Assembly: GCA_029339195.1 (NCBI GenBank)
Contig: JAPTJF010000250.1
Span: forward strand, 25,338-89,337
Direction: 5' to 3'
Length of the DNA: 64,000 nt
From: Micractinium sp. NFX-FRZ
Lineage: Eukaryota; Chlorophyta; Trebouxiophyceae; Chlorellales; Chlorellaceae
Under the pieces are notes generated by a model. The model had not been told where the DNA came from. It saw only the letters and a list, made by a program, of their open reading frames with translations, and made no database searches. A program made the position numbers and the translations under genes. Below are positions 22,901 through 35,301 of the stretch, in pieces. Positions within the stretch are counted from its first letter, which is position 1. Each line of letters starts with the position of its first letter.

Positions 22901-25900
22901 TTGGTGCGCACAAAACAGTGAGCTTGTGCTAACGTAGGCAAGCTGCAGCGGCGGTTGCCCAACGGCGGCGCCGGCGGCAGAGCAGGTGGCAGCACAGCAG
23001 CCCAAGCAGGCAGATGCTGGAAAAGGCGGCCCGATCTGGGAAAATGTTTTCTTGCAGGCGCTTCTTTTTTGCAGGCGGCTTGCCTGGCCAGCATTTGGTC
23101 CTTCAGCTCGATGGCCCGCTGCCAGTCCGCCAGCCGGGCACAGGCGATGATCGCTGCAGGGGGCAGGCGGGCCAGTCGGTGGGCAGGCAATGGTCAGAAT
23201 GCAGCCTGTGGGTTTGTGCATGGCATGGGTCGAGCGAGACCCGGCGGCAGCATTGCAGCAGGAAGGAACCGAGGGGTGCAGACATGGTGCCTGGAGGGAA
23301 GGGGCAGGCACTTGCTGGGGCTGGATGTGCTGCTGCATGTCAGCAACCAAAGCGTGGCGCAGCAGCAGCGCCGCCCTGCCCCCACCTGCCGAGTAGGTGA
23401 TCCCGTTGGGCTGGCTGCCGCTGATGGTCAGGCTGCTCTCCATGCCTGCAGGCGGTGTAAAACATGGCACAGCATTGGGGTGCAACTGAGCACACCGGAG
23501 GACGTAACCACGCCATGGCAGGCATGCCGCACAAGGTGATGAGACATGGCGCAGCAAGTGGAGCACAAGGGATGCAGGCACGTCACAGCAGGCATTCACT
23601 TTGCCCAAACACGTGCAGGGTGCGTGCTCCGTGTTCGGTCCTGCCGCTCCTGCGCAGCCTGGCGCTGCGCCCCGCTGGCAATGCGGGACCGCTGCCCCGA
23701 CCGCCGCACCCTCCAGACTCCGCAGCCCCTGCCCAGGTGCGCCGCCTAACAGTGGCAGCGTGCGCTGCCTACACAAGCAATCCAACCAGCCCACAGCACC
23801 CAAGGGGAAGCAGCCCCTCTACATGATCAGCGGAAAAGCAAAAGCAGAGCAGAGGCGGGCGCGCACCGTCAAAGAGCTCGAGGGCGCGCTGCCAGTTGCC
23901 CCCCTCGCTGGCGCGCTGCATCAGCTGGGCGTACGTCATCTGGGCGGGGTCCTCCCCCTGCGCCTCCATCCACTCTGTGTTTTTTAGAGCGGGGGCAGAA
24001 GAAGACCTGGCAGGGTTACAAGCAAAACAGGCTGGCTGGAGAGGCCCTGCGGCCGGCCAGGCACCTTGCCCCCCCGGCTTGCTTACCCGCCTGCTTGCCT
24101 CCTCTTGGTCTGCCTGCCTGCTTGCTCCCACGTGGCAACCCCTGCCTATTCCCCCACCCCCGCGGTCTGCCTCCCCACCCCATGCCTCACCTTTGACCTG
24201 CACCGCCGTCCTCAGCTTGTCCCACTTGCCCTGCTTTGCAAACACGTCGCACAGGGTGGCGTAGGTGGCGCTGCTGCCGGCCACGCCAGCCACCTGCGAG
24301 CATGGGAGGGGCGGCAGGAGCGGCGTGCGCGTTGGGACGTGTTTCACATTGCAGCCATGTGGCAAGGGGGACGGAGACAGCCTCTGGCTCTGACCACCCT
24401 CTCCCCATTTCTCACGCCTCCCATGGCAATCCACTCCAACAGTGCACGCCCAGTGTACCCTCCCAATGACCAGCCTCTGGCCCCTGACTACCCTGCTGCC
24501 GACTCTCAGTCCCCCTGGCAAGCCACCCCAACCAGATGACGCCCAGCGTACCCCCACCCCACCCCCCACCCCACCCCAGCCTACCATCATGCGCTCAAAC
24601 ACGGCCAGCGCCCGGTCCGGCTGGTTGCTGCGCTCCATGCAGCTGATCATGGTGTTGTAGCAGATCGTGTCCGGCTCCAGACCCTGCAATGCAGGGGTGT
24701 TGTGTGAGAGAGGGTGGCGGGGTGGGCGGGGGGTGGGTGGGTGGCAAGCAAGCAAGCAGCTTGCACGTGTCATATGTTGGCGGGAGCCCTGCTGCGGACG
24801 CCCTCCGAGCCCTTGTTGTCGCTTGTGCCTAAATGAGCCTGTGCACGCGGCTTGTTCGAGGGCCCCTACTGGCTGTCAAGAGCCACAGCCCCCGGCTGGC
24901 AAAAACAATGCCCCCACAGCCCCCATATGGCCTGCCCTGTGCTTGTCTGCCTGGTTGCGCACAAGTGGCAGGCAGCCCGTCTGCAAGAACCCTTCCTGGT
25001 TGTGTGCCTGTTCCGCCGGCCAGTGAAGAGGGAATACAATGTGCTGGCAACGCAGGCCAGGCCCACCTGCGCCTCCATCCAGCGCCAAACCTCCTCCGCG
25101 CGCCGCCAGTCGCCCAGGCGCTCGCAGCAGGCGATGAGCGTGCTCACCGTCACCACATCAGACTGCATCGCATCAACGTTCGGGGGAGGGTGGGAGCGGT
25201 GTGTGAGTGTGCAGCGGCCGGGGCGGGCCATGGCTGTGACCCTGAGGGCAGCAGGCAACGAGCGTGCTGGCGGCTGTACAGCGCAGGTGAGTGCAGCGCA
25301 GGTCGGGCCGGCAGACCGGGCAGGATCATGGTGCCTTTCGCCAACAGAAAACCAACTCTTGATGCCAGCGTCGTGATTCTGACAGCAAGAACGAGCTTCC
25401 AGCGACAAGGTGGCGTGGGCAGCCCGCCAGCTCACCTTGACGCCCATGCCCTGCATGATTTCAAAGAACCGGAAGCCGCTGGCGGCGGCGCCCGCGCGCA
25501 TGCAGGCCGCAATCACTGCGGGACGGGGCGGGGGAGGCGGGCAGGCACGGCACGGCACGACGAGCGGGTCATGCGGCGTGCAGCAAGTGGGGCCCAGCAA
25601 AATGGCAGCAGCAGCACTCCACAGGGCATCACTCCATCAAGCAGGCGGGCTTTTGAAGCGCACGCTCCTCTGCGAGCGCTGTGTGGCTGAGGGTTGTTGT
25701 AGCGGTGCAGGAGCCTAGCGGCTGCAGGGGCTGGCGTGCCGGCACTGCATCATGCCACTGTGCCATCCGCCTCACGTGCGTTGAATGTGGGCGACTTGGG
25801 CTGCACCCCGTCCTGCAGCATGAGGCGGTACACCGCCAGAGCGTCGCCCAGCCGGCCGTGCTTGGCTGCCAGGGACACCGCAACCGTCTGCAGGGGCGGG

Positions 25901-28900
25901 AGTGACGGGGATGGGAGGGAGGGTCAGCAGAAGGCGTGTGTGCGGATGAGGATGGGGGCGGGCAAGAGTGTCTACTCACAGGCGGTGGCGTGGTGTGCCA
26001 GGCCACTTGTTGGCACCGCGCGGGCACGGTGATGCATCTGTTTCCTCCATGTGCATCACAACACAGGTGTGTACCCTCTTCTTGCAACACACACACACAC
26101 ACACACTTGCCTGCACATGCGTGTCCTTGTAATTCGGCATGCCCATCTGCATGCCGTGCAGCACGCGCAGCATGGCGGGCCAACGCTCCGCGCCGCCGTC
26201 CTCGCCTGCAGTGCGCAGCGCAGCGCAGCGTGGGTGGGCAGGAAAGCGACGGTGGGCCAGTGCATAGTGCGTAGGAGAGAAGCGTGCAATGCTCCCACGC
26301 TGGGCGATGGCTGCAACGGGGCTGACATGTACGTGCAACCAACAACTAACTAGCAGCAGGCATCATACTACACCCACACGCCTGAAGCATTGGCTGTAAC
26401 TGAGGTGCCGGGACATGACGGCACCCAGTTCCCAGCGCACAGGTGCAACCCACTGCCTGTGTTCCAGCACCACGTCACACCCAACCTTGTTAGAAGCCAC
26501 CGCCAGCTTCAAACCAGGGGCAGGACGGTCCCGGCCTCGCCCTCTCACCCGATGCAATGGCGGTGATGAGGTGGAGGTACATGAAGGCGTCCAGCTCCAC
26601 TGCTTCCTGGAGGAGGCGGTCGTACAGCTGTACCGCGTCGCCCCCCCGGGCGGGTGAGTAGGCGCACACGGAGATCAGGCGGGAGTATGTGGAACGGTCG
26701 GGGGACAGGCCGTCCTCGCGCATCCACCCGTACACCGCCCACGCCTCGTCGAGCAGCCTGGGTGGGGGGCAGAGGGGCGGAGGGGGCAAGGAGATGAGTG
26801 GTGAGGAGGGGAGCAGGGAGGGAAGAGGGAGGTGTAAATGGAGTACAAGTGCAGGAAGTGTTCAGAAGGGAGAGAGGAAGGTGGGGAGGAGGGAGAGGGG
26901 AGGAGCGACGCCTGCTACGCAGCCAACAGCGCTCGCTGCATGCACTAGCGCTCGCCGGTGCCGGTGCCAGCAGCAGCAGCAGCCACAGTTTCGCACCTGG
27001 CCTTCTGGCAGGCGGCGATCATGCGCCCGTAGCAGTGCGCCGCCTGCGCCTCCTCGGTCCGCCGCTGCCGCTCCACCGCCCGCCGCTCCTGCGCCTCTGT
27101 CGGAGCACCCGGCACCGCCTCCACCGCACCCACAGCAAGCTCCGCAGGCAAGGCTTCCGCCTCTGCCTCGCTCTCCACCTCGCTTTCCACCTCGCTGACC
27201 CCGCCCTCCAGGTCCAGACTGAGGCTGCCCATGCTGGCCAGGTTGCCCAGCCCGCCGGGCGGCCCCTGCTGCTGCCCCACGGCGGGCAGGGCAGCAGCGC
27301 CGCTGCTGCCGCTGGTGGCGGGCTGGCCCCCCGCTGGCGCCGCCTCTTCCAAGCGCATCAGCCCCATCTCACGCACTTGCTGCACCAGTGGTGGTGGGTG
27401 GCGGGTGGGGTTGGTGCAGGGAGATGGGCGGACACGTCAGGGCCTCTCCTGGGTGCGGCTGCGCGGCTCCCCTCCCAGCAAGACCGTGCCTCACACCTGG
27501 GCCTTTTGTTCTGCATCCCAACAACACACCGGCGTGCAGCTGGACAACCCCGCAGCGCGCCAACCCCTCCCCCCGTGCAGCTGCACAGCACAGCACAGCA
27601 CAGCACCCTCCCCCGAGCTCGCCTTGAAGAGCTTGAAGGCCACCTGCGGCTGCCCCCTGCTGAAGCAGAAGCCGGAGAGGCGCCCCACCGCCTGGTGGCT
27701 GAACCGCACGCTGTCACGCCGCATGCGCTCCAGCAGCATGTCCACCTGCGGGGTGGGGGTGGGGGCAGGGCATGTAAGGGTGAAGTTGCATTTAAGCTGT
27801 GTCCACTTGCATGCGCTCTAGCTGCATGTCCACCTGCAGGGGCACGGGTGTGGGAATGGGTGTGTTTAAGAATGGGTGTGCTGGGTGTGCATGCGCAGAT
27901 GGTTTGGTGTGTAGAAGAACGCAGATGTGCAGACAGCCCAGCAGCACTGTTTTAAATTGCCAGCAGCAGCAGCCCCTGTTGAGCAGCAGCCACCCCCGAA
28001 CAGGGCCCCCGCAACGCCCCACCCCCCACCCACCCACCCGCTCCTGCTGCCCCTTCTCCAGGAACGCGTTGATGAGTGTTTGGTACACCACAGCGTTGCC
28101 CGCCACCCCGTCCTCGGTCATCCAGTCCAGCACCTCGCAGGCGGCCTCCAGGCGGCCCGCCTGGACCAGCGAGGACACCAGGGCCCTGCAGGGGGGGTGG
28201 ACCACACGGGTGAGAGGGTGTGTGTGTGTGTGGGTGGAGTGGCAGTGGGACCTAGTGGGCGCGTGTAGGTGGGAGGGGACACATGGGGGCAAGGGGGCCA
28301 GGACGGAAAGCAGCTCTCAGTGCGACGCAGTCCACGCTCAGGCGCACGTGCCGCCGCCCCCAAAGCCCTGCGGCCCGGGTACTCGCCCATTCCCATTGCG
28401 GGCAGCTCCACTACAACCGGACACAACAATATGTCAGCAGTAGGCAGCGGGCGTCGGCCCACTGAGGTCTGTGTCGCAATTTCTTTGCGAAAAAAACAGA
28501 CCGTAAGCCCAAACAAGCAGGCCCACCCACCTGTAGGTGAACGAGTTGCGGGCCAGCCCCAGCCGCTGCATCTCCGCGTACGCCTCCAGCACCGCCTCCC
28601 ACTGCCCCGCCTTCTCGTGCGCCATCAGCAGGATGGTGTGCGCCACGCTGTCGGGCTCCACGCCGCCCGCCGCCATCTCCTTCATGAGCTGCCGCACCAG
28701 GTCTGGCCGCCCAACCTTGGCCGACGCATCCAGCACGCTGCAGGCAGGGGGCAGGCAGGGGTGGGCAGGCAGTCGGCAGCCGGGCAGGGGCGGGCAGGGG
28801 CAGGCAGGCAGGCAGGCAGGCGGCCGAGGTGTGCGGCAAGCTTGCGCAGCACAGACGGGCAAGAGGCATCCTGGGACCCATGCACTCCCTGCTCCCACGT

Positions 28901-29356
28901 CGAGCGCGGCGGCTGCCGCCACCCCCTGCTCATGGCTAGGCAAAGCCCCTCCCACGTCCTCCTCGCCACCGCGCCTCACCACTGCCACCCCACCACCATG
29001 CCCCCTCCCCTCCCCAGCTCCTCACCACTGCCACATGTGGCGGTCCATGGGCACCCCCCACTCCTTGGCGTACCGCACCAGCTCCACAGCCGGCTCGTGC
29101 TGCAGTCATTTCATCAGGCACACGCAGCGTCAGGGGGGCGGGTAGCGGGAAGGCAGCAGCAAAAGGTGCCGGCAGACACAATCGGGTCCTGCTGCACCCA
29201 GAAGAGTGATCCAAACCGAATGGAGGCCAGGCAGGAAGGCAAGCACAGTGGCAAAGCACGGGAGCTGGCCGGCAGGCAGGCCAGCCGTCGTGGATTCAGC
29301 AACAGGCAGGGCTGGGGCAGGGCATCTGGCTGCTGTCTTGCGTGCGCCGGCGGACC

Positions 29357-29405
<49 letters not shown>

Positions 29406-30229
29406 AATGCATTCCCTGCCCCCACCGACCTGCAGGCAGCTGTTTGCCAGGCGGAGCAGCACGCCAAACACCGCGGGGCTGCGCGTGGTGTAGGGCAGCG
29501 GCGAGGCGTCAGCGGCCACCAGTACCGCCATGGCGCTGCGCACGCCGCCGCCCTGCAGCGGGCACAGCACAGCAGGGGGAGGCAGTGGGTGAGGCGTGCG
29601 GGGCAGGGCACTGTGGAGCAATGCCTGCCTGATGCTGGGAGGATCAACACAGGCAGGAGCGACTTGCACATGCAGGGCTGGCAGCGACACATGTTGACGT
29701 CAGGCATATGCAGCGGCTACATTGAGCACAGAGGTGGCAGCATGCCGCGGCGGTGCCAGCTCACCATGAGCGTCAGAGCTCTCATCAAGTACATGAAGCC
29801 GCCCTCATCCACCTTCCTCTGCCTGACCACCCAGCCGCCGGGCGCGGCGGGCACCGGCGCTGCCCCCGGCTGCACACCGCCTGCGCTGCCGCTGCTGCTG
29901 CTGCTGCTGCCGTCAGTGCCGCCGCTGCTGCTGGAAGCAGTGCTGCCCTGCCTGCCTTTCTGTGCCTCCGCCTGTGCATCAGATTTTTCTAAGGCTGCTC
30001 CCGCTGTTTCTGCTGCTGTGTCGGAGGTTTGGGACTCTTGGTAGTGGCTCAAAATCTGTGCCAGCTCAGCAGAGAAGATGTCGCCTGCTGAGCTGGCCCC
30101 CGCCACCTCGGCAACCTGCTGCTCCGCCTCTGCCTCAGCGGCCTGCTGCGCCTCCGCCTGCTGCTGCTGCTGCGCCTCCTGCTCTCCCTCCTCCTGCTTT
30201 GCTAATGCCGCCGCCAAAGCCTCCTTTTC

Positions 30230-30260
<31 letters not shown>

Positions 30261-31553
30261 ATCGCCGCCGCCGCCGCCTCGCCCTCTGCCACCCCTGCCG
30301 CCTGCACCTCTGCCGCCGGCTCGCCAGCCTTGGGCGCCATGGGGGCAGGCAGCAAGTTGAGCAGCTGCTCCTGGACGTGCGGCGGCAGGCGGTCGGGGCC
30401 TTTGGCCAGCGCTGCCGTGGCCTCTGGTGTTGCCAGCACCTGCAGCATGCTGCCGGCCAGCTGGCGCACCCAGCCGGGCACCCGCAGCTGCTGCGAGGTG
30501 TAGTACTTTTCCCTCAGCATCGCCTGCTGCTCCGTCTGCTGCTTCTGCTGACCGTAGGTGAGGAAGGCGGGCGCGGGGGACTGCGCCGCGCCCTGCTGCC
30601 CATCCTGCTGCTGGTGCCGCTGCTGGCGCCCCGGCGCCTGCTGCTGCGCCTGCTGCGTGCGCTCCTGCTGCTGCTGCTGCCGCATCCAGTGAGGCACGCG
30701 TGCAGGCCCGCGCTCGCCTGCCGCCTGCCGCTGCTCCTGAGAGAGGCGGCGGCCGGTGCCGCTGTCGCTGCTGCTGCCGCCACCGCCACGCCAGGACGGC
30801 TGCTGCTCCGTGGGCCGTTGCCGGGGGAAGGGTGGAGGGCTCATGCTTGCGCGGCCCCGCCCCGGGCCACGCTCGCGAGCGGCTGGCGGCGGCGACGGCG
30901 GCCTGCGCACAGGCGGCTGCACAAGCGAGAGAGGCAAGCCGCTTTCGCCATCGCTGCTACTCTCGGCGTCGCTAGCTGCAGGGGGGGTGCGCCGCTGCGG
31001 CCGTGTGAGTGCCGGTGCCGGTGGGGCTGCCGAGGGGACCACTTCAGGCCTGTGCGGCTTCTGCTGCAGAGTGGGGTCGCCCCTGCCGCTGGCCGCGCTG
31101 CTGCTGTTGCCTGCTGCCCGCGCCTGCAGCCGCCGCCTGCTGCTGCCGCCATCTGCCCCGCTGCCGCTGGTGGAGGCCCGGCGGTGGCTGTCGGCGCGCT
31201 CGCTGTGTGCTGCTGCAGGGCTGCGGGCTTCGCCGGAACCGCCCAGGCTGTGCAGACGCCAGTGCCGGCTCGGTGTCAGCTGTGGAGAGGAGGCCAGAGA
31301 GACTGAGCTCCCGGTGCCGCTGCCGCTGCCGCTGCTGGCGGCGGCGGCGGGACGCCGCTTGGCGCCACAGCCGGGCGTGGGCGCATCGCCTGCAACATCA
31401 AACACGCTTATCAATGGCATGAGCGACTTTGCAGAGGCTGCAGGCCCTTTGCAAGCCCTCCGAGCGACATGTGCCACGGCTTATCGAGGCCCAGCCCCAC
31501 CGCAGGCACTCACCTCTGGGCGCGCTGATTGGTGCAACCCCAATCAAGCTCAT
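19910..31553 (-). CDS. PPR-SMR protein, 26 exons
   Basis: Minus-strand exons: 31553-31514, 31389-29765, 29552-29430, 29099-29026, 28737-28531, 28185-28038, 27745-27623, 27379-26997, 26757-26549, 26205-26111, 25887-25776, 25515-25436, 25162-25067, 24683-24585, 24293-24191, 23974-23867, 23445-23386, 23153-23084, 22863-22704, 22463-22391, 22196-22127, 21947-21849, 21506-21430, 21272-21141, 20698-20560, 20180-19910; 1591 aa with every phase closed. The first 555 residues are Ser/Ala/Gln/Pro-rich. About 750 residues of pentatricopeptide repeats follow (for example PTFNALIAACMRAG, YNSVLAACEAAGQLEAA, YSTLISCCYQ). A Smr domain at about 1412-1490 has SLDLHYLS and IITGWGRNS. The tail is Gln/Arg-rich. 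PPR-SMR proteins bind organellar RNA or nucleoids in plastids and mitochondria (GUN1, pTAC2 and SVR7 in plants); which one this resembles is unclear. An in-frame ATG at 31604 could extend the start; one at 31420 would skip exon 1. Four introns use GC donors. Confidence 0.85.
29357..29403. repeat. (CAGG)n tetranucleotide microsatellite in a PPR-SMR intron
   Basis: About eleven uninterrupted CAGG units lie between exons at 29099 and 29430. Shorter arrays of the same unit occur near 5513, 20208, 20867, 28802, 39507 (as TGCC), 48191 (as TGCC) and 52815, nearly all in introns. Confidence 0.9.
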
Positions 31554-31604
31554 GCGTACAACTTCATTGCGGGAGGGTGGCCAAAGGCGGTCGGGCAGCT
31601 CCAC

Positions 31605-31863
31605 CCGACAAAGGCCTCGCCCGGCAGTCTCCGGAAATCGTGATTAGACTGGAGGAGTGCAGCGACGCACCAGAGTGACCCAATTTGCCCGAAAGACGCT
31701 GGGCTTCCTGGCCAGCAGTACATTCACCTTTTCGGCCCAAGCGCTCTGCTTCCTCTGCTTTGTCTCCCCAGCTGTCACGCAGTCGGCGCCAGTCTCTAAA
31801 CAAACAACCGAGTTTGCAGAGCACAAGAGAGTCACGATCGTCACACTGCGGCCGGCCAGCGCT
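31605..31863. promoter_or_regulatory. Putative bidirectional promoter, PPR-SMR / cyclophilin-like
   Basis: These 259 bp separate the outermost plausible PPR-SMR start from the divergent cyclophilin-like start. Base composition is less GC-rich than the coding DNA. No defined element is recognised. Confidence 0.35.
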
Positions 31864-33820
31864 ATGAGGCTGCCGCTGCTGGTGCTGCTGGCGTGCCTGG
31901 CAGTGGCCAGCGCCACGCGGGAAGGAGTGTTCGTGGGCTACAAGGAGGTGGGCGTCGGCGGCGAGGAGGGTGGCGACGACGGCAGCCTGAACGCAGCACA
32001 AGACGGCGGCGGCGCCGACGGCGGCGACGCCGCTGCTGACGGCGGCGACGCCGCTGCCGACGACGCGGCTGCGGCCACTCTGGCAGCCGAGGCGCTGGTG
32101 GCAGAAAAGGGGGAGCTGCGGCAGGCGGCGCAGGAGACGGGGCGCACTGTGGTGCTATACACGCAGTTTGGGCCCATCCGGGTGCAGCTGCTGGAAAAGC
32201 TGGCGCCGCGCACCACCGCCCTGGTGTGGGACCTGGCCGCCCAGCAAGGCTGCAAGGACTGCGCCTTCTACCGGTGCGCTGGGAGGGGGGCAGGACGGCT
32301 GCTGTGTGGGGTGCATCGGGGCCAGGGCAGGGGGCCGAGATGGAGTGCGAGGCTGGGCGCTGGGCGGCGTGGCCGTGTGCACTGCACGCTGCCCCTCGAC
32401 ACTGTGCTGGTCGTGGCATCATGCTGCCTTGCTTGCGCAGCCCTGCAGCTCAGTGGGTTGCCGTCAGCCCACAGCGCCGGTGAGCCATTCAAGAGGGTCC
32501 ACAGCTGCGCAGCTGCCGCAACCGTGTTGGCCCGCTCACCCGTACGCGTTGTGTGCCGTGCCGTTACGTGCTGGGCGCAGGAACGAGGCCAAGCCCCACT
32601 CCGGCACCGGCCCGCCGTACTCGCTGCTGCAGGGGCGCATGCCTGACCTGGCAGAGGTGCGGGGCTGCGCGGCGAGCTGGGGTGCCATGCCGCTGCAAGC
32701 ACATCTGACTTCTGTGGGCATGGGCAGCAGGGGCTGGTGTGGCTGCCTGCGTGCCCGCACAGGTTCGGCAGCCCCCATTAGCAGCAACAGCTGTTGCGCA
32801 CCCTGCTGCTGCCTGGCGCCTCCTGACCCCGTGTCGCGGCCCCTGTGCAGCATGCCATGGTGTGGCAGCAATGTTGTGGCCCCCCCGTGCCGCTGCCACC
32901 CAACCTCCCGTCCTGCCCCGCAAGTGCCGCCTTGCGAGAGCGCCACGGAGCAGAAGATGGGTGTTGCATTCTAGCCCCGGTTTGGCCTGATACCCTGCTT
33001 TTGCCCGACTCCCTCATCCTGCCCTGCCCCGCCTGCCCTCCCTGCAGAAGCCGCCTCGCGAGGGCAACGTGGAGGTGAAGATGGGCCACGTGTGCTTCAT
33101 CCCGGAGACCAAGGACTTCTTCATCGCCTATGGCGACCACCCAGAGTGGGAGACGTCGCACACGGTACGGGCAGGGGGCATGTGGTGGGGGAGGGAGGGG
33201 GGAGGAGACCAAGGACTTTCACGACTGCGTGTCTGGACCGCCCAGGGTGGGAGACGGCGCGCACGGTACGAGTGGGGGGCATGCAGGGCTGGTGCCCGCA
33301 CCAGCGCCGCTCGCTTGCATGTGGCCCGTGTGCTTGACATTATTGCTGCCCCTGCTGCTAACACGCCCCATTGCCCGCCCGTCCCGCCCTGCAGGTGTGG
33401 GGGCTGGTGGATGAGTGGTTTGCCACCGACCTCATGATTGCGCAGCAGTACAAGTGAGCACGGGGTGTGGGTGCATGTGTGCACACACATCGTGCCGGGC
33501 CGGCGTAGAAGCCGCCTCAGAGCGCTGTCTGTGCGCGTGTGCGTGTGAGCTTGTCCATGTGTGTGCTGCCTGTCTGGCAAGGCGTGAGCAGCGCCAGAGT
33601 GCGGCACCGCCCGCTCGCGTCCCTTCCACCTTGCGCTTCAATACCGCTCTCATGCCTCCAACCCCACACCCAACCCCTACAACACCCGCCCTGTACGCGC
33701 AGGGAGGTGGTGCACCCCGAGTTTGGCACCCACATGCGCATGCTCAAGGTGGAGGTGCCGTTCAAGATCGCGATAGACGGCGACAAGACGTACAGCGGGC
33801 TGCTGGGGCCGCTGCACTAG
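31864..33820 (+). CDS. Secreted/ER cyclophilin-like protein
   Basis: Exons 31864-32273, 32581-32656, 33048-33164, 33395-33453, 33703-33820; 259 aa. It starts MRLPLLVLLACLAVASATRE, a classical signal peptide, followed by a Gly/Asp/Ala-rich acidic spacer (residues about 35-90). The domain begins TVVLYTQFGPIRVQLLEKLAPRT, the strand-helix opening of cyclophilin-type peptidyl-prolyl isomerases. It continues with KMGHVCFIPETKDFFIAYGD, FGTHMRMLKVEVPFKI. The catalytic Arg-Phe and FHRV motifs of active cyclophilins are not seen, so isomerase activity is doubtful. There is no KDEL-type end. Both introns flanking exon 3 contain decayed copies of the nearest edge of that exon. TGTAA at 33985-33989 follows the stop by 165 bp. 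Confidence 0.72.
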
Positions 33821-34292
33821 TTCGGCTGGGCAGGCCCGGGCTGCGCTGGTGGGTGGGCTGCTGCAGCGGCGGGCTGGCTGGGAGGTGGGGCTGGGGCAGG
33901 CAGCCTGTGCTGGAGCCAGCTCAGCTCAGGAGCTGCGCTGCGTGACTTCTCTCTGGCCCCGTTCCCTTTCCGCTGTTCGCGTGCTGTAAAACAACTTACA
34001 AAGGGGTGAAGGGATTACGACAGAGCAGCGGGCAGGGTGGCTGGTGGTGCAGCGGCGGCCATGGGCAGTGCAGTTGGATGGGCAGTTAGTATCAAGCAGG
34101 GGGGGAAGCACATCAGGCTGAGAAGATACGTGGCACAGCAATGAAATCGGGAAGGGCTCGCAGGCGGGGCGGGCAGATGAGAAGCAGCGTTCAGTACATG
34201 GCATGTGTGGCAGATGGGGCTTTGAGCGGCAGCAGAGCAGCTGCTCGCCAGGAATGAGCGCCAAGTTTGGTCAACATGGCATCAGGACAGCG
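33821..34292. terminator. Overlapping convergent poly(A) signals
   Basis: Plus-strand TGTAA at 33985-33989 serves the cyclophilin-like gene. TTACA at 33996-34000 is a minus-strand TGTAA for the gene ending at 34293. The signals are 6 bp apart and face each other, so the two transcripts probably overlap at their 3' ends. Confidence 0.5.
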
Positions 34293-35301
34293 TCACGCCA
34301 GCCGCGTGTACAGGTGGGCGCGCTCCTGCTGCGGCGGCAGCCTGAGCTGCTCCTGCTGCTCTGCGTGCTGCAGCCGCTGCGCCCCCGCTTCCGAAGCCGC
34401 CTTGTTGGCAACTGGCGGTGGCGGGGGCGGCCGCCGTGGCTTGGGCGACTGCTGTAGCCGCTGCGCTTCTGCTGCCGCGCCCGCCGCCACCGGGCTCTTG
34501 CCTGCTGGGCCGCAAGAGCCGGCAGGTGGCAGGTCGCCTGGCAGGGCGATGAGGGGCGGTGGGGGCCGCCGGCGGGGCTGCAGCTGCGCCAGCTCGGCAG
34601 CCGGTAGCCGGGGGCTGTTGATGTTGCTGTTCCGCAGCGGCGACGCTGCGGCAGCAGCATACTTGGCGGCGGGCGCCTTTGCCGGGCTGCGGCTGCAGCT
34701 GTGGCCCTGCTCAGGCGCTGCTGCTGGGGCAGCTGCAGAGGCGCTGGGTGGGATGCTGGGTGCTGCTCTGTAGGCGCGGATGCCGTGGGCACCGTCGCCC
34801 CCCGCCACGTCGGCGCCAGCCCCCAGGTCGGCGCCAGCTCGCTGCAGGCTGCTGCATGCCTCCAGCTGCTTTAGGAACGAGGGTGGCGGGGCCAGGCCAT
34901 CTGCAGCGGGCAGGAACAGGGCAGTCCGTGTGAGGGTGGCAGGCAGGCGCCGGCGCCGCCAGCGCTGCAGTGTGGTCACTGTCACTTCTGGGCCCCCCCT
35001 GCCATCCCTCTCATGTCGGTTGCACCACACATTGCACAGTTGCTTGAACCACAGCCTCTGAACAGCCCGCGCTGAAGGCCTCACCGATGCGGGACTTGGG
35101 AGACGGCCCGGGTGACGGCACGGGCGACGTCAAGCGCCTCCTGCACGCGGTCGCAGCAGCAGCCGCACAGGTGGGCTGAGGGCGCGCGCCGATCTGCGCG
35201 AGCGACTCGCTGGCCTGCCGGCATGGCTCACACCTGGCTGCAAGCACTGCTGAGCACGACAACCGCCACCCAACCACCCTCAAAAACGTGTCCGGGCCCA
35301 T
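34293..35301 (-). CDS. Hypothetical Ala/Pro/Gln-rich protein
   Basis: Best model: exon 1 35301-35085 (start MGPDTFLRVVGWRLSC) joined to 34900-34293, 274 aa, phase closed. I recognise no family. The visible parts are SPVPSPGPSPKSRI joined to DGLAPPPSFLKQLEAC, then a long Ala-rich stretch with PQRRRPPPPLIALPGDLPP, KPRRPPPPPP and a Gln/Glu-rich end finishing YTRLA. The gene is argued for by the open frame, the consensus splice pair (CG|GTGAGG, GCTGCAG), position between two clear genes and the minus-strand TGTAA at 34000-33996. An alternative upstream exon (35497-35363, starting MISLCDLEFHHTL) has a good donor but the wrong phase. Low-complexity GC-rich sequence can keep frames open by chance, so confidence is modest. 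Confidence 0.4.

Noticed and set aside
28269..30044. Plus-strand open frame of 591 codons opposite the PPR-SMR gene
   Set aside because: It is antisense to phase-consistent PPR exons and introns. Its composition is that of a GC-rich shadow frame, with no motif.
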